48,444 nt of DNA. Source: Deltaproteobacteria bacterium. GTDB taxonomy: Bacteria; Desulfobacterota; Syntrophia; Syntrophales; JAFGHS01. Both the position numbers and the translations under genes were made by a program. Below, piece after piece: positions 33,771-43,059 of this stretch. The notes under the pieces are model-generated. The model was not told the DNA's origin. It made no database searches and saw only the letters and a program-made list of their open reading frames with translations. How positions within the stretch are numbered: position 1 is the stretch's first letter; every line of letters starts with the position of its first letter. The DNA lies in contig JAFGLN010000009.1 of the NCBI GenBank assembly GCA_016928025.1, positions 1 through 48,444 on the forward strand. Direction: 5' to 3'.

Positions 33771-35327
33771 TTACCGTTTGATGTTCATGAGTTCCGTGAG
33801 CATGTCGTTCGCGGTGGTGATGACCCGGGCGTTAGCCTGGTATGCCCGCTGGGCCGTAATCATGTTAATAAACTCTTTTGCCACATCCGTATTCGATATT
33901 TCAAGAGAATTCGACAAAACCTCACCCAAACCGCCCGATCCCGGCTCATTCGCCAGAGCCGCCCCGGATTCATTGGTTTCCGCAAAATAGTTGCCGACTT
34001 TTTTCAAACCGGAAATATTGGGGAAATTGGCCAAAATAATTTGTCCCAACTGTGAGGTCTGCCCATTGGTAAAGACCCCGTAGATTTCCCCGTCGCCTTC
34101 AATAGCTAAGCTTTTAAGAACACCCGATGCGTAGCCGTCGCTGTTGAGGGATTTGACGACGGAGGTGCTGGCGTAACCGGTAATATCGTACGCTGTGTCT
34201 CCGATAATATCCCAGGTCATGATATTTTTTACCGTTGAGCCGGAGCCTTCGGGGACACCGATGGTCGGGACGTTGCCGGCGGCCGTCGTCTCAAGGGCGC
34301 CGAAGGACAGAAGCAGGTCCTGTGATGTGACAGACGTACAGGTGGTGTCAAACGTAACGGTATCGTTGGCCGCCCAGGTTCCGGCCAGGGTAAAGGTGAG
34401 GTCCGTGCCGCCCTTGCCGTCGAGGTCTACATAAAGATAATTCCCCGATTGACTTGCCGCGGCATTTTCATAACCGGCGGCATTCGTCAGATCCCAGACG
34501 CCTGTGGCCGCGCTCTTGGTGAATTCGATACCCGTTGCATCCTGATAGATCTGCCCCGGTTTGTCTACCGTAGAAGCGGAGATGGTTCCGCCTCCGGCGC
34601 TGACAACCGTAGGCGTACCGATGCTGCCCATGTACATACTGTCCAGAAGACCGTCTGAATCGAAAACCAGGCCGCAGGCAGCCATATCGTCCGTATCACT
34701 CACATTGGTGCCGTCGAGGGTCGCTTCGAAACCCCACATACCGGAGCCTTCGGTCTTAAGAAAGGTAATGGACAGATTGTGCAGGCCGCCCAATGAATCG
34801 AAGACGTTTTGAGAGACATTGAACGATTCGCCATAGCCTTCCGTAGAGTCGAGATTTGCGCCGATGCTGATTTCCGTGGACGCACTGGGCTCCGACTGCA
34901 CATTGGCCAGGGTGATCTCCGTCAACTGAGAAGAATTGACCGGAAATCCCTGAACCTTGTAACCGCTATTGTCCACCAGATAGCCGTCTTTATCGATGTT
35001 AAAGTTGCCGGCCCGTGTATAATACCTGGCACCGTCGGCGTCTTCCACGATAAAGAATCCGTCGCCGTCAATGGCCAGATCCGTGGTGCTGCTGGTTGTT
35101 TCAAAAGATCCCTGGGAAAACTGGGTTGCAATACTGGAGACTTCCACCCCCTGTCCGACCGTCAGGGCTCCGGATCCGGACAAGCTCTGATTAAGGACGG
35201 CGGCAAAATACGTATTGCCGGCCTTGTATCCCAATGTGCTTGAGTTGGCCAGATTGTTGCCGATGACATCCATTTGTTTTGAACTTGACGTCAGTCCTGT
35301 TGTTGCGATTGTTATTGCTCCTGCCAT
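33771..35327 (-). CDS. flgE: Hook protein FlgE
   Basis: 518 residues. The N-terminus has the rod/hook motif MDVIGNNLANSSTLGYKAG, followed by DLAIDGDGFFIVEDADGARY; the C-terminus is NTDVAKEFINMITAQRAYQA. The middle region (about residues 150-400) is Gly/Thr/Asp-rich and variable. It makes the universal joint whose length FliK measures. It lies downstream of flgD, the hook-cap gene. Confidence 0.97.
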   Translation of the reverse strand: MAGAITIATTGLTSSSKQMDVIGNNLANSSTLGYKAGNTYFAAVLNQSLSGSGALTVGQGVEVSSIATQFSQGSFETTSSTTDLAIDGDGFFIVEDADGARYYTRAGNFNIDKDGYLVDNSGYKVQGFPVNSSQLTEITLANVQSEPSASTEISIGANLDSTEGYGESFNVSQNVFDSLGGLHNLSITFLKTEGSGMWGFEATLDGTNVSDTDDMAACGLVFDSDGLLDSMYMGSIGTPTVVSAGGGTISASTVDKPGQIYQDATGIEFTKSAATGVWDLTNAAGYENAAASQSGNYLYVDLDGKGGTDLTFTLAGTWAANDTVTFDTTCTSVTSQDLLLSFGALETTAAGNVPTIGVPEGSGSTVKNIMTWDIIGDTAYDITGYASTSVVKSLNSDGYASGVLKSLAIEGDGEIYGVFTNGQTSQLGQIILANFPNISGLKKVGNYFAETNESGAALANEPGSGGLGEVLSNSLEISNTDVAKEFINMITAQRAYQANARVITTANDMLTELMNIKR

Positions 35328-35358
35328 AATCTTTTCCCTCCTTGATAATCAGTATATG

Positions 35359-36030
35359 TTATTTGTCGTTTTGTTGTTCGACGGATACGATATCGTTTAA
35401 AGCCAGTTCCTGACCGTTAACGGTGAGCGTGATGCTATTGTTCTTAAAATGAACGGCGGTAACGGTACCCGACATCCGGGTTGAGGCCGTTACACTGTTT
35501 CCACTTGCATCGGCGGCGGATACCTGGAAGGTATAATCGCCTTTTTCCATATTGCTGCAATCCCAGGTCGTTTTGTTCATCCCCGGGGTCTTGTTGCTCT
35601 CTTCAATGGAGTCCACAAGGTTTCCGTTCCGGTCATAGATGGATATATAAACGGTTTGCGCATCATCGGTCAGTTCATAATTCAAGGTGGCCGTATCTCC
35701 GGAAACGGTAACGGCGTCGCCGCTTTGAGCAATCACTTCCTTTCCGATCATGCTGACGGACTGGGCATAACCTAAGGTCATCTGATTGACGCCCTGGGTC
35801 TGAATTTCGGTATTCATGTTCGTCAGCTGCTCCAGTGTGGAAAACTGCGCCAGCTGAGCGACAAAATCGGTGTTTTCCATGGGATCCAAGGGGTCCTGGT
35901 TTTTGAGCTGGGCAATCAGCAGTTGCATGAAATCTTCTTTGCCGAGGGTTTGCGTTGCCGTGCTTGATTTTGTTGTCGTACTATCCTTACTGACGACGTT
36001 TATGATGTCACTGATGGTTGTACTGCTCAT
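35359..36030 (-). CDS. flgD: Hook-capping protein FlgD
   Basis: 223 residues. The N-terminal motif LGKEDFMQLLIAQLKNQDPL followed by ENTDFVAQLAQFSTLEQLTN is diagnostic. The rest forms the FlgD Ig-like/tudor region (TWDCSNMEKGDYTFQVSAAD). It caps the growing hook and is later discarded. It lies ten bases after fliK, so FliK, cap and hook are co-expressed. Confidence 0.97.
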   Translation of the reverse strand: MSSTTISDIINVVSKDSTTTKSSTATQTLGKEDFMQLLIAQLKNQDPLDPMENTDFVAQLAQFSTLEQLTNMNTEIQTQGVNQMTLGYAQSVSMIGKEVIAQSGDAVTVSGDTATLNYELTDDAQTVYISIYDRNGNLVDSIEESNKTPGMNKTTWDCSNMEKGDYTFQVSAADASGNSVTASTRMSGTVTAVHFKNNSITLTVNGQELALNDIVSVEQQNDK

Positions 36031-36040
36031 GATTTACCTC

Positions 36041-38881
36041 CTAAGCAAACACGCTGACTAACCCCTGTGCAGGCGGAAGGGGATTCTTTTCCTGAACGAA
36101 AGGGGTATCTTCTGTATTTACGGTATCTTTTGAGTGATGGAGACGGTTTGCGCCCCATGGGTTCCGGCCTTCCATAGACGCCCAATGCCCCGACGGCTGC
36201 TGGTTATCGTCGCCGTTGTTTTGCAGGGAAACCTGAAAATGATCGATTTTCATGTCCTGCCTCTGCAGGGCCGATTTCACTTCATCCGCATGGGCCTGCA
36301 GCAGTTGTTGCGCCGAAGCGTGATCGGCAATCATGGTAACATTTACTCTGTTTTGACGAACGATGACTTCCAAATCGATGGTGCCCAGATTGGGGGGATT
36401 CAAGGTAATTTTCACCCGTCCGCCATCCGTGCCTATTTGCTGTTTCGCCAGGGAAATCTGATCGATCATGGATTGTAATCTTACGGACTGGGGAGTTTTT
36501 GCTTGAGATGTCAATAAATCGGAAAAGGCAGCCCCAACACCTTTTGCATCTCTGCCCGCTATGAAAGACGTTTTATCCTCATTCTTTATCTTGGTGACAC
36601 CTGGGACCGGTCGTTGGGATGCCGGCAAGGCCTCATGCATGATCTTCGCATCTTGAGCTGAATAAGCGTTAAAGGTTGCATTTCTTACGGAGACCGGTTT
36701 TTCACCGCCGGGCAATATGACGGTGGGGGACGTTTCCGTTTGATTTCCCGCAGGGGAAGCTTCCCGATTGGCGGTTTCGGCGGCAAAAGCAATAGATTCT
36801 TTCGCGCCGAAATCACGTGTCGTTTTAGTCGGGGCCGTTGCGGTCAAATTCCTGACCTTCGTAATCATTTGGGTGATGGCGCCGTCTTTGTCGCCCTTAT
36901 CTCCTAAAAATTCCGCAAGCCGCCTCACGAATGTCTCTTTGGTGTTTTCGGATTTTTTCCCCCGGTTTTTCCCTTCGTAGGGAAAAGCGGTGTCTGCGTT
37001 TTCATAACTCGCCGCGATCTTTGTGTTGTTTTGATTTTCTTCAGCGTTTGTTTCCGTTTGCTTCCCGTTAATCAATGTCTTTAAGGCATCTTTGAACAGG
37101 TCGATTTTGTTTTCGGCCGGTATATCCTGTTGACTGCCGATTTCGCTGACGGCGGCTGTTATCTGCGCGTTCGTTTGATCGGTCTTTTGATTGACGGCGG
37201 TTTCTGCTTTATTTGATTTTTCATTGAGGACAGCCATGAGGGCATCATTTAAAAGATTAATATTCTTTTCCGTCAACGACCGTTGGATGTCGGCTGTGGC
37301 GATTTTTATATTTCCGTTTAGTTGTTCGCTGTTTTGAGAGGCGACGGAGGCTGCTTCGGTCTGTCCTTCGTTGAAGACAGATTTGAGGGCGTCTATCAAC
37401 AGATTGACGTTTTCGTCCGTCAACAGCGGCTGCCGGAGGCCGGTTTCAGTAGCGACGGCTATTATATTTCCGTTTTGTTGTTCGCTGTTTTGCGAGGCGA
37501 CGGAGGCTGCTTCGGTCTGTCCTTCGTTGAAGACAGATTTGAGGGCGTCTATCAACAGATTGACGTTTTCATTCGTCACCAACGGCTGCCGGATGTCGGT
37601 TTCAGTAGCGACGGCTATTATATTTCCGTTTTGTTGTTCGCTGTTTTGCGAGGCGATAGAGGCTGCTTTGGTCTGCCCTTCGTTGAGGACAGATTTGATG
37701 GCGTCTATCAACAGATTGACGTTTTCATCCGTCACCAACGGCTGCCGGCTGCCGGTTTCGGGCGCGGCGGCTATTATATTTCCGGTCAATGGTTTGCTGT
37801 TTTGCGAGGTGACGGAGGCTTCTTCTGTCGGTTCTACCTTGAGGGCGGTTCTAATGGCGTCGATTAGCAGGTTGACATTCTCGTCCGTCAACTGTCCCTG
37901 CTGATTATCGGGTTCAACTGCCGCAAGGTCGATAAACTCAGCCGTATTTCCGGTTTTTTGATAAGCGGAGGCTGTTTCACCGTGCCTTTCGTTGAGGATT
38001 GCTGTCAGCGCATTTCTCAACGCTTCCGATTCTTTATCATTTGGAAGGATTTGTGAATGAACCGTTCCAACTGTTTCTTCGGTTATTGCTGATGCGTCCG
38101 GGGAAGTTTCTTTTTCTGACCATGCTTTTAAAACGGCCATTATTTTATCCGGAATATCATCACTATTGGTTTCGACAGTTTTTGTTGGTTGTTCTGACTG
38201 TAAAAGTTTCGCAAAAGTATCGATTAATTGGCTGATATCCTCATGATTGTTCATTTCAGGGACCGATCCGAAAATTTCGGAATTTACGGTTAAAAGAGAT
38301 TCACCGCCTTTTGGCCGGTCGATAGATTCCGTATTGCCGGCAAATAAAATCCCGGCAAGTTTTTCCATGGTTTCTGTGGAATTGGCTAACCCTTGAAAAA
38401 CAGGCACGTAGTCATCCTTACTCTGATGATGGCTTATGGTTGTGCCGATTGTCCTGTCGTTGTCCGCTTTACCCTGCTTTATGGATGATATAAGCGGATT
38501 TATATTGATGAAAAGATCGGCAAATATATCATCGCCCTGTTGTTCTTCTAAAGGTGCCTGAATCGGATCTGCTTGTTTGGGGACGGCCGTTTCCGGGTTT
38601 GCCTTTATTTCCGGCAAAGTTGTTAAGCCGTTTATTTTTTCTTTGTCAACGACGCTCCATTTGTCGAATCCAATGCCGTTAATTTTCTGATTATCCGCTA
38701 TACTTTGATGGTTTTCCGTATTCTCACTGATTGAGGATGCTTTTTCCGTCAAATGCGCGGCAAAGGATTTTGATCGGCCTTCAGTACCCTTGTTGGTGCT
38801 CTTGTCGGTCAAGGCCGTTAAGAGGATCAATAATCCGGATGGTTTAGAATTCGCTTTATCGGTCTGTGAGGTCAAATTCAT
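36041..38881 (-). CDS. fliK: Hook-length control protein FliK with internal repeats
   Basis: 946 residues from the start at 38881 (MNLTSQTDKANS). The frame reaches 39022, but the sigma54 site at 39006-39021 would leave those codons untranscribed. The C-terminal Flg_hook domain (GGRVKITLNPPNLGTIDLEV, then LLQAHADEVKSALQRQDMKI) is the substrate-switch domain. It is more than twice the usual ~400 residues, mostly because of low-complexity ruler sequence with 52-residue tandem repeats (ENVNLLIDALKSVFNEGQTE type) in residues ~330-540 and weaker copies around them. First gene of the fliK-flgD-flgE unit. The SD before 38881 is weak. Confidence 0.94.
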   Translation of the reverse strand: MNLTSQTDKANSKPSGLLILLTALTDKSTNKGTEGRSKSFAAHLTEKASSISENTENHQSIADNQKINGIGFDKWSVVDKEKINGLTTLPEIKANPETAVPKQADPIQAPLEEQQGDDIFADLFININPLISSIKQGKADNDRTIGTTISHHQSKDDYVPVFQGLANSTETMEKLAGILFAGNTESIDRPKGGESLLTVNSEIFGSVPEMNNHEDISQLIDTFAKLLQSEQPTKTVETNSDDIPDKIMAVLKAWSEKETSPDASAITEETVGTVHSQILPNDKESEALRNALTAILNERHGETASAYQKTGNTAEFIDLAAVEPDNQQGQLTDENVNLLIDAIRTALKVEPTEEASVTSQNSKPLTGNIIAAAPETGSRQPLVTDENVNLLIDAIKSVLNEGQTKAASIASQNSEQQNGNIIAVATETDIRQPLVTNENVNLLIDALKSVFNEGQTEAASVASQNSEQQNGNIIAVATETGLRQPLLTDENVNLLIDALKSVFNEGQTEAASVASQNSEQLNGNIKIATADIQRSLTEKNINLLNDALMAVLNEKSNKAETAVNQKTDQTNAQITAAVSEIGSQQDIPAENKIDLFKDALKTLINGKQTETNAEENQNNTKIAASYENADTAFPYEGKNRGKKSENTKETFVRRLAEFLGDKGDKDGAITQMITKVRNLTATAPTKTTRDFGAKESIAFAAETANREASPAGNQTETSPTVILPGGEKPVSVRNATFNAYSAQDAKIMHEALPASQRPVPGVTKIKNEDKTSFIAGRDAKGVGAAFSDLLTSQAKTPQSVRLQSMIDQISLAKQQIGTDGGRVKITLNPPNLGTIDLEVIVRQNRVNVTMIADHASAQQLLQAHADEVKSALQRQDMKIDHFQVSLQNNGDDNQQPSGHWASMEGRNPWGANRLHHSKDTVNTEDTPFVQEKNPLPPAQGLVSVFA
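37270..37888 (-). repeat. Tandem repeat of 156 bp (52 codons) inside fliK
   Basis: Four clear units with exact 156-bp period: matching segments begin near 37321, 37477, 37633 and 37789. The two units from 37321 to 37632 are almost identical in DNA. The fourth (C-terminal) unit is three codons shorter, and degenerate relatives flank the array. In-frame units suggest recent duplication in the ruler part of FliK. Confidence 0.9.
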
Positions 38882-39005
38882 GTTGAAAGTCCGTATCCTT
38901 CTGCGCGTTTTTAATTGATTCTTCGTGCCGCTCAATCCGTTACGGCATTTAATAAATTCATATTTCCGGATGTTACAGCCATGCGTTGATTTTTTTTGTT
39001 TAAAT

Positions 39006-39021
39006 AGCAGAAACTGTGCCA
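39006..39021 (-). promoter_or_regulatory. Sigma54 promoter of fliK-flgD-flgE
   Basis: The minus strand reads TGGCACAGTTTCTGCT: perfect TGGCAC, correct spacing, -12 element CTGCT. It lies in the 253-base gap between motE and fliK, about 125 bases before the fliK start. The remainder of the gap shows nothing else. Confidence 0.78.
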
Positions 39022-39134
39022 CGAATAATTATCAATGATTACAATGGGATACAATTGCGAGGTTTTGGTTTTGAAAAAAACAGGAAAAAATTGCCGGAAG
39101 GGTCGGCATGCGGAAGATATGAGTGGCTGAAGAA

Positions 39135-39734
39135 TTACGGATTGGATATGCCGGCGGCTCGGGTGATTTCGTTGGTGATATCCACAGCCTTCTCAGGACT
39201 GAGATGTCCAAGAATCAATCCCGCGCGGTCGCGCTTCATATTGATTGTTATAATAGCGGCGGTCTTGACGCCCAGTTTTTCGATGGCGGCGGCGGCTTTT
39301 TCCGGCGGCGCTGATTCATAAACCTTTGCCAGGTCCCGGATACGTTTTTCGTCATTCTTCATTTCATCATCGATCAGCGGCGCGAGCTGGGCTTCCAATG
39401 CTTTCAGCGCATCTATTTTTTGTTCGATTTCCGTCTTCAGGGCCGTCATTCTTTCTTCTTGTGATTTGATGGCATTTTCCCTTGCTTCCAGGTCTTTTTG
39501 TTTTTTCTGTAAAAAAGCAAACAAGTCTCTCTCGTTTTTGAGATGGTCTTCCGTAATATCTTTTACCTTCGATGATGTGACGTTGTTTGTTGTCTGAGCA
39601 ATGGCTTGAGTCGCTGTAATCCAGGGAAACGTTGAGGAAATCGACGGTCGATAGGCTGCTTCCGCCAAAAACAGGATTTTTACGACAAAAAGAAATATGA
39701 CGGCGATCTGGCAACCAATGATGAGTTTTCTCAT
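39135..39734 (-). CDS. motE: MotE-type flagellar chaperone (MgtE N-terminal-like domain)
   Basis: 199 residues: N-terminal membrane helix (CQIAVIFLFVVKILFLAEA), a periplasmic coiled coil over about residues 65-135, and a C-terminal MgtE-N-like domain (AKVYESAPPEKAAAAIEKLG, then AGLILGHLSPEKAVDITNEI). This is the architecture of MotE, a periplasmic chaperone reported to support MotC/stator or basal-body assembly. It overlaps the fliJ end by four bases, the usual place in Deltaproteobacteria. Confidence 0.82.
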   Translation of the reverse strand: MRKLIIGCQIAVIFLFVVKILFLAEAAYRPSISSTFPWITATQAIAQTTNNVTSSKVKDITEDHLKNERDLFAFLQKKQKDLEARENAIKSQEERMTALKTEIEQKIDALKALEAQLAPLIDDEMKNDEKRIRDLAKVYESAPPEKAAAAIEKLGVKTAAIITINMKRDRAGLILGHLSPEKAVDITNEITRAAGISNP

Positions 39735-40174
39735 GTCCTTTCCCTCCTGTTATGACGGACAATTGCCATTTCATCAATCGCAGTTCTTTCTAAACGTATT
39801 TCATTGGCTTTGAATTTTTCAAAGGCTTTTGATTTTAATATTTCCATCATTTTTCTTTTCTGAGTTGCCTCAAGCAATGCCTCTCTCTTTTGATCCACTT
39901 TTACCCCGGCACTCTGGACCCGTTCTTTTTGTAAGGCTTCATTCTTTTGACATTGTTTGATATTTGACGATCTTAAGATGATTTCATAAATATTTGTGCT
40001 TTGGCCTTTTAATTCCCGAAAGCTATTGATGAGTTTGATTTTCTGCTCTTTTATTTTCTTCAGTGTCTCTTTTTCGTGTTCAAATTCCTTTTGCTGTTCG
40101 GAGAATTCTGTAAGGGCCTTATCTTCAAACGTTTTTTTGACATCCAGGATGGTTTGCAATCGAAAATTAAACAT
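39731..40174 (-). CDS. fliJ: Flagellar export protein FliJ
   Basis: 147-residue charged coiled coil beginning MFNFRLQTILDVKKTFEDKA, the typical FliJ start, and ending in RLERTAIDEMAIVRHNRRER. FliJ sits in the centre of the FliI hexamer and couples the ATPase to FlhA. The neighbouring fliH and fliI that normally precede it are not in this window. It lies 14 bases after fliG with GGAA before the ATG. Confidence 0.93.
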   Translation of the reverse strand: MFNFRLQTILDVKKTFEDKALTEFSEQQKEFEHEKETLKKIKEQKIKLINSFRELKGQSTNIYEIILRSSNIKQCQKNEALQKERVQSAGVKVDQKREALLEATQKRKMMEILKSKAFEKFKANEIRLERTAIDEMAIVRHNRRERT

Positions 40175-40188
40175 CTTATTCCATTTGA

Positions 40189-41184
40189 TTATATGAATTC
40201 ATCTTCTTCCGCACCACGCAGAATGAGGATTTTGCCTTCGGCCTCCAGCCTTTTTGTGACATCGAGGATCTCACGCTGGCTGGCTTCCACCTCCGACAGT
40301 CTGATCGGCGGCATCAATTCAATATCTTCTTTCAGCATTTCGGCGCCACGTTTCGACATATTCTTGAAAATCTTTTCTCTCGCCGATTCGTCTACCAGCT
40401 TCAGGGCCTTGGCCAGATCCTCTGTGGTGATTTCACGCAGAAGCTCCTGCAGACTCTTGTCGTCGAGTTTTAAGACATCCTCGAAGGTAAACATCAGGCC
40501 TCGCAGTTCTGCGGCCAATTCTGCATCTTCTTCGTCAAGGGCGGCAAGGATCTCGCTTTCCGTGTTGCGATTCATGCGGTTAAGAATTTCCGACATAAAT
40601 TTGATGCCGCCGATCTGCTGGTCCATCACGTTTCCCGTAACAATTTCCTTTTCCAGAGTTTCAGCGACATCTTCCAGAAATTCCTGAGGAACGCTCTTAA
40701 GGGTTGCCATTCTTTTGGTAATTTCTGTTTGCATTGCACCGGAAAAATCTTCCAGCATCACGGCCGCCTGTTCCGGCGTCAGATGAGCAAGGATGAGTGC
40801 GATGGTTTGCGGATGCTCCGTTCTTGTGAAGTCCATTAGAATTTTGGGATCGATGTCTCGGAGTTTTTCCGTAATCGGGTTTTCGCCAATCTTGGAATCG
40901 GCGACTTCCGCTAAAATCTCCTGAGCGTCCTTTTCCCCCAGGGCCTTGGTAAAAATACTTCTGGTTGTTTTATCATTGACGGCGAGACTGCCGCCTCTTT
41001 CTTTTGCCATGACAAGGAACTCTTTGGCTACGGCATTGACCGTTTCCGACGGGATGGTCGTAATGCGGTTCATGTACTTGCCGATGCGCCGTATTTCGGC
41101 AGGTCGGAGATTTTTCATGACATTGGCCGCCAGATCTTCCTCAAGGGACAAAAGCATGACGGCGGCTTTTTCTTCGTTTTTCAT
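40189..41184 (-). CDS. fliG: Rotor protein FliG
   Basis: 331 residues. N-terminal FliF-binding domain, middle domain with PQTIALILAHLTPEQAAVML (EHPQT motif), and C-terminal torque domain with LMFTFEDVLKLDDKSLQELL, in which the charged residues contacting MotA lie. Length is standard. It overlaps fliF by four bases. This gene meets the stator and the FliM/FliN C-ring. Confidence 0.98.
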   Translation of the reverse strand: MKNEEKAAVMLLSLEEDLAANVMKNLRPAEIRRIGKYMNRITTIPSETVNAVAKEFLVMAKERGGSLAVNDKTTRSIFTKALGEKDAQEILAEVADSKIGENPITEKLRDIDPKILMDFTRTEHPQTIALILAHLTPEQAAVMLEDFSGAMQTEITKRMATLKSVPQEFLEDVAETLEKEIVTGNVMDQQIGGIKFMSEILNRMNRNTESEILAALDEEDAELAAELRGLMFTFEDVLKLDDKSLQELLREITTEDLAKALKLVDESAREKIFKNMSKRGAEMLKEDIELMPPIRLSEVEASQREILDVTKRLEAEGKILILRGAEEDEFI

Positions 41185-42728
41185 TTAATCCAATTCCTTA
41201 ACAGTTCTGCAAATTTTTGTGCGTTGGCTCCGGCGAGCTGTTTCGCCATTTCCACTTCCGTCAATGTCGATTCCGTAAGTTGATTCAGGGTTACTTGCGG
41301 TATTTGATTTGACTCAGCTCCGGTGCCCGGTGTCGCCGGAATTTGTGCCGCGGCGTTTTTCGTCGTTCTTGCGGCATTCGCCAAAATGTTTGTGATTATC
41401 GGTTTTATGACAAAGATAAACATGAAAAAGACGCCGATGGTAATGATTATATATTTAATAATCGGTGTGGCCGTGGCAATATAATCGAACCATGATGTGG
41501 TTATCATTTCCTGGTCGGCGTTGGTCCGGTGAAAAGGCATGCTCGTGACGACAACCTGGTCGCCTCTTTGCGCGTTGAAGCCTGACGACTTGCGAACCAG
41601 ATCCTCAAGAGATTCCAGCTCCTTTTTCGGCCGCTCCTGGTAAACGAGTTCGCCGTCATTGTTTTTGGTGTAAAGCCCGTCAACCAGTACGGCAATGGAA
41701 ATTTTCTCGATTTCGCCGACGGGCATGACGGTTTTGCGGACCGTCTTGTTAATTTCGTAATTGATCGTCTCTTCGATTTTTTCCTTATTGGCGCCGATTG
41801 ATTTTGTATCCGGTGTTGTTTTGGACGTTGCCGATGTTACATCGCTCTGTTTCTGTGAACTTCTAACAACGGTTGCCTCCGGGTCATAAATTTCTTCCAT
41901 CTTTTCCGTTACGGTGAAGTCAAGTTCCGCATTGACCCTGACGACGGCTTTACCCTGTCCGACGACATTTTCCAGCAATGTCTGGATTTCACGGGATAAA
42001 TCCTTCTCAATGTTGTGCTGGTATTCAATTTGTGAGGCGGACAGACGGGCAGTCTTAGAATCCGCCTGATTTCTGGACAAAACGTTTCCCCGGTTGTCGA
42101 TGACGATGACGTCGTCGGCATGCAGCCCCTCCACGGAACTGGCCACGAGATGGCCGATGCCCTCAATCTGTGATGGTGTTAATTTTCTACCGTCTTTTAA
42201 CCGAATGGTAACGGATGCCGTGGGCTTTTTTTGCTGGTCAATAAATAGAGAGTCCTTAGGAAGGGCAATGTGAACCCGGCATTGTTGAATGGCGTCCAGG
42301 CTGTTAATGGTCCTTGCCAGTTCCCCCTGGAGGGCACGGCGGAAATTAATTTGCTGTTCAAATTCCGTCGCCCCAAGGGTTTTATTATCGAAGATCTCAA
42401 AGCCGACTCCTCCTCCATGGGGCAGCCCGGCGGCGGCCAGTTCCAGCCTCAATTCCGACACCTGGCTGGATGGGACGGAGATCACATCCTGGGAGGGAGA
42501 TATTTCAAAGGGCACCTTCTTTTCTTTCAACTTCGTGACGATACTTGCGGCGTCTTCACCCGTCAGATTAGAAAAAAGGACGCGGTAATCCTGTTGATTG
42601 ATAAAATAAACAAAAGACAGAATACCCGTCATGATCAATAAGGTGATAATGACCAGATTTATTTTTCTCTGGACCGGTAGAGAATTGAATCCCTGCCATA
42701 AATTTTGAAGGAATTGCGTAGGGTTCAT
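41181..42728 (-). CDS. fliF: MS-ring protein FliF
   Basis: 515 residues with two membrane helices (about residues 24-44 and 428-452) bounding the periplasmic ring-building domains (FSNLTGEDAASIVTKLKEKK, then GLPHGGGVGFEIFDNKTLGA). The C-terminal tail (VEMAKQLAGANAQKFAELLR) binds FliG. It is the first structure assembled, placed by FlhF. Three bases separate it from fliE. Confidence 0.97.
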   Translation of the reverse strand: MNPTQFLQNLWQGFNSLPVQRKINLVIITLLIMTGILSFVYFINQQDYRVLFSNLTGEDAASIVTKLKEKKVPFEISPSQDVISVPSSQVSELRLELAAAGLPHGGGVGFEIFDNKTLGATEFEQQINFRRALQGELARTINSLDAIQQCRVHIALPKDSLFIDQQKKPTASVTIRLKDGRKLTPSQIEGIGHLVASSVEGLHADDVIVIDNRGNVLSRNQADSKTARLSASQIEYQHNIEKDLSREIQTLLENVVGQGKAVVRVNAELDFTVTEKMEEIYDPEATVVRSSQKQSDVTSATSKTTPDTKSIGANKEKIEETINYEINKTVRKTVMPVGEIEKISIAVLVDGLYTKNNDGELVYQERPKKELESLEDLVRKSSGFNAQRGDQVVVTSMPFHRTNADQEMITTSWFDYIATATPIIKYIIITIGVFFMFIFVIKPIITNILANAARTTKNAAAQIPATPGTGAESNQIPQVTLNQLTESTLTEVEMAKQLAGANAQKFAELLRNWIK

Positions 42729-42731
42729 GTC

Positions 42732-43031
42732 TTATACTTGCATCCGCATAATTTCTTGATAGGCTTCGATCACTTTATTTCTGATCTGCAGCATCGTTCT
42801 GAATGATACGTCGGCTTTTTCCAAGGCGATAATCGCTTCATGCAGTGAGCCCGCTTTGCCCGTTTGCGCGTTTGTTATGGCGGTATCCGCTTCATGTTGG
42901 AGTTGGTCGACTTCGTTGACGGCATTGCGCAGAGCATCGGTAAAACTGCCCAGCGGTGTGGAGTCTTTTTGCGCCGTCTGAGTCGTCAGCTCCGTCAGTC
43001 GAGTGCCGTGTCCGAGCTGGATCTTATCCAT
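42732..43031 (-). CDS. fliE: Rod-MS ring junction protein FliE
   Basis: 99 residues, with the family C-terminus LHEAIIALEKADVSFRTMLQ then IRNKVIEAYQEIMRMQV. It joins the rod to the MS ring/export gate. AAAGGAA precedes the start. Order flgB-flgC-fliE-fliF is classical. Confidence 0.97.
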   Translation of the reverse strand: MDKIQLGHGTRLTELTTQTAQKDSTPLGSFTDALRNAVNEVDQLQHEADTAITNAQTGKAGSLHEAIIALEKADVSFRTMLQIRNKVIEAYQEIMRMQV

Positions 43032-43059
43032 AATGGTTCCTTTCTTTTATCGGGACCCG

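Noticed and set aside
37322..37867. Plus-strand repeated frame, or a CRISPR-like array
   Set aside because: The repeat period (156 bp) and near-identical spacerless units are the FliK tandem repeats read backwards; there are no spacers.
38882..39022. 47 extra N-terminal codons of FliK
   Set aside because: They overlap the sigma54 promoter at 39006-39021 and are basic, unlike FliK starts.
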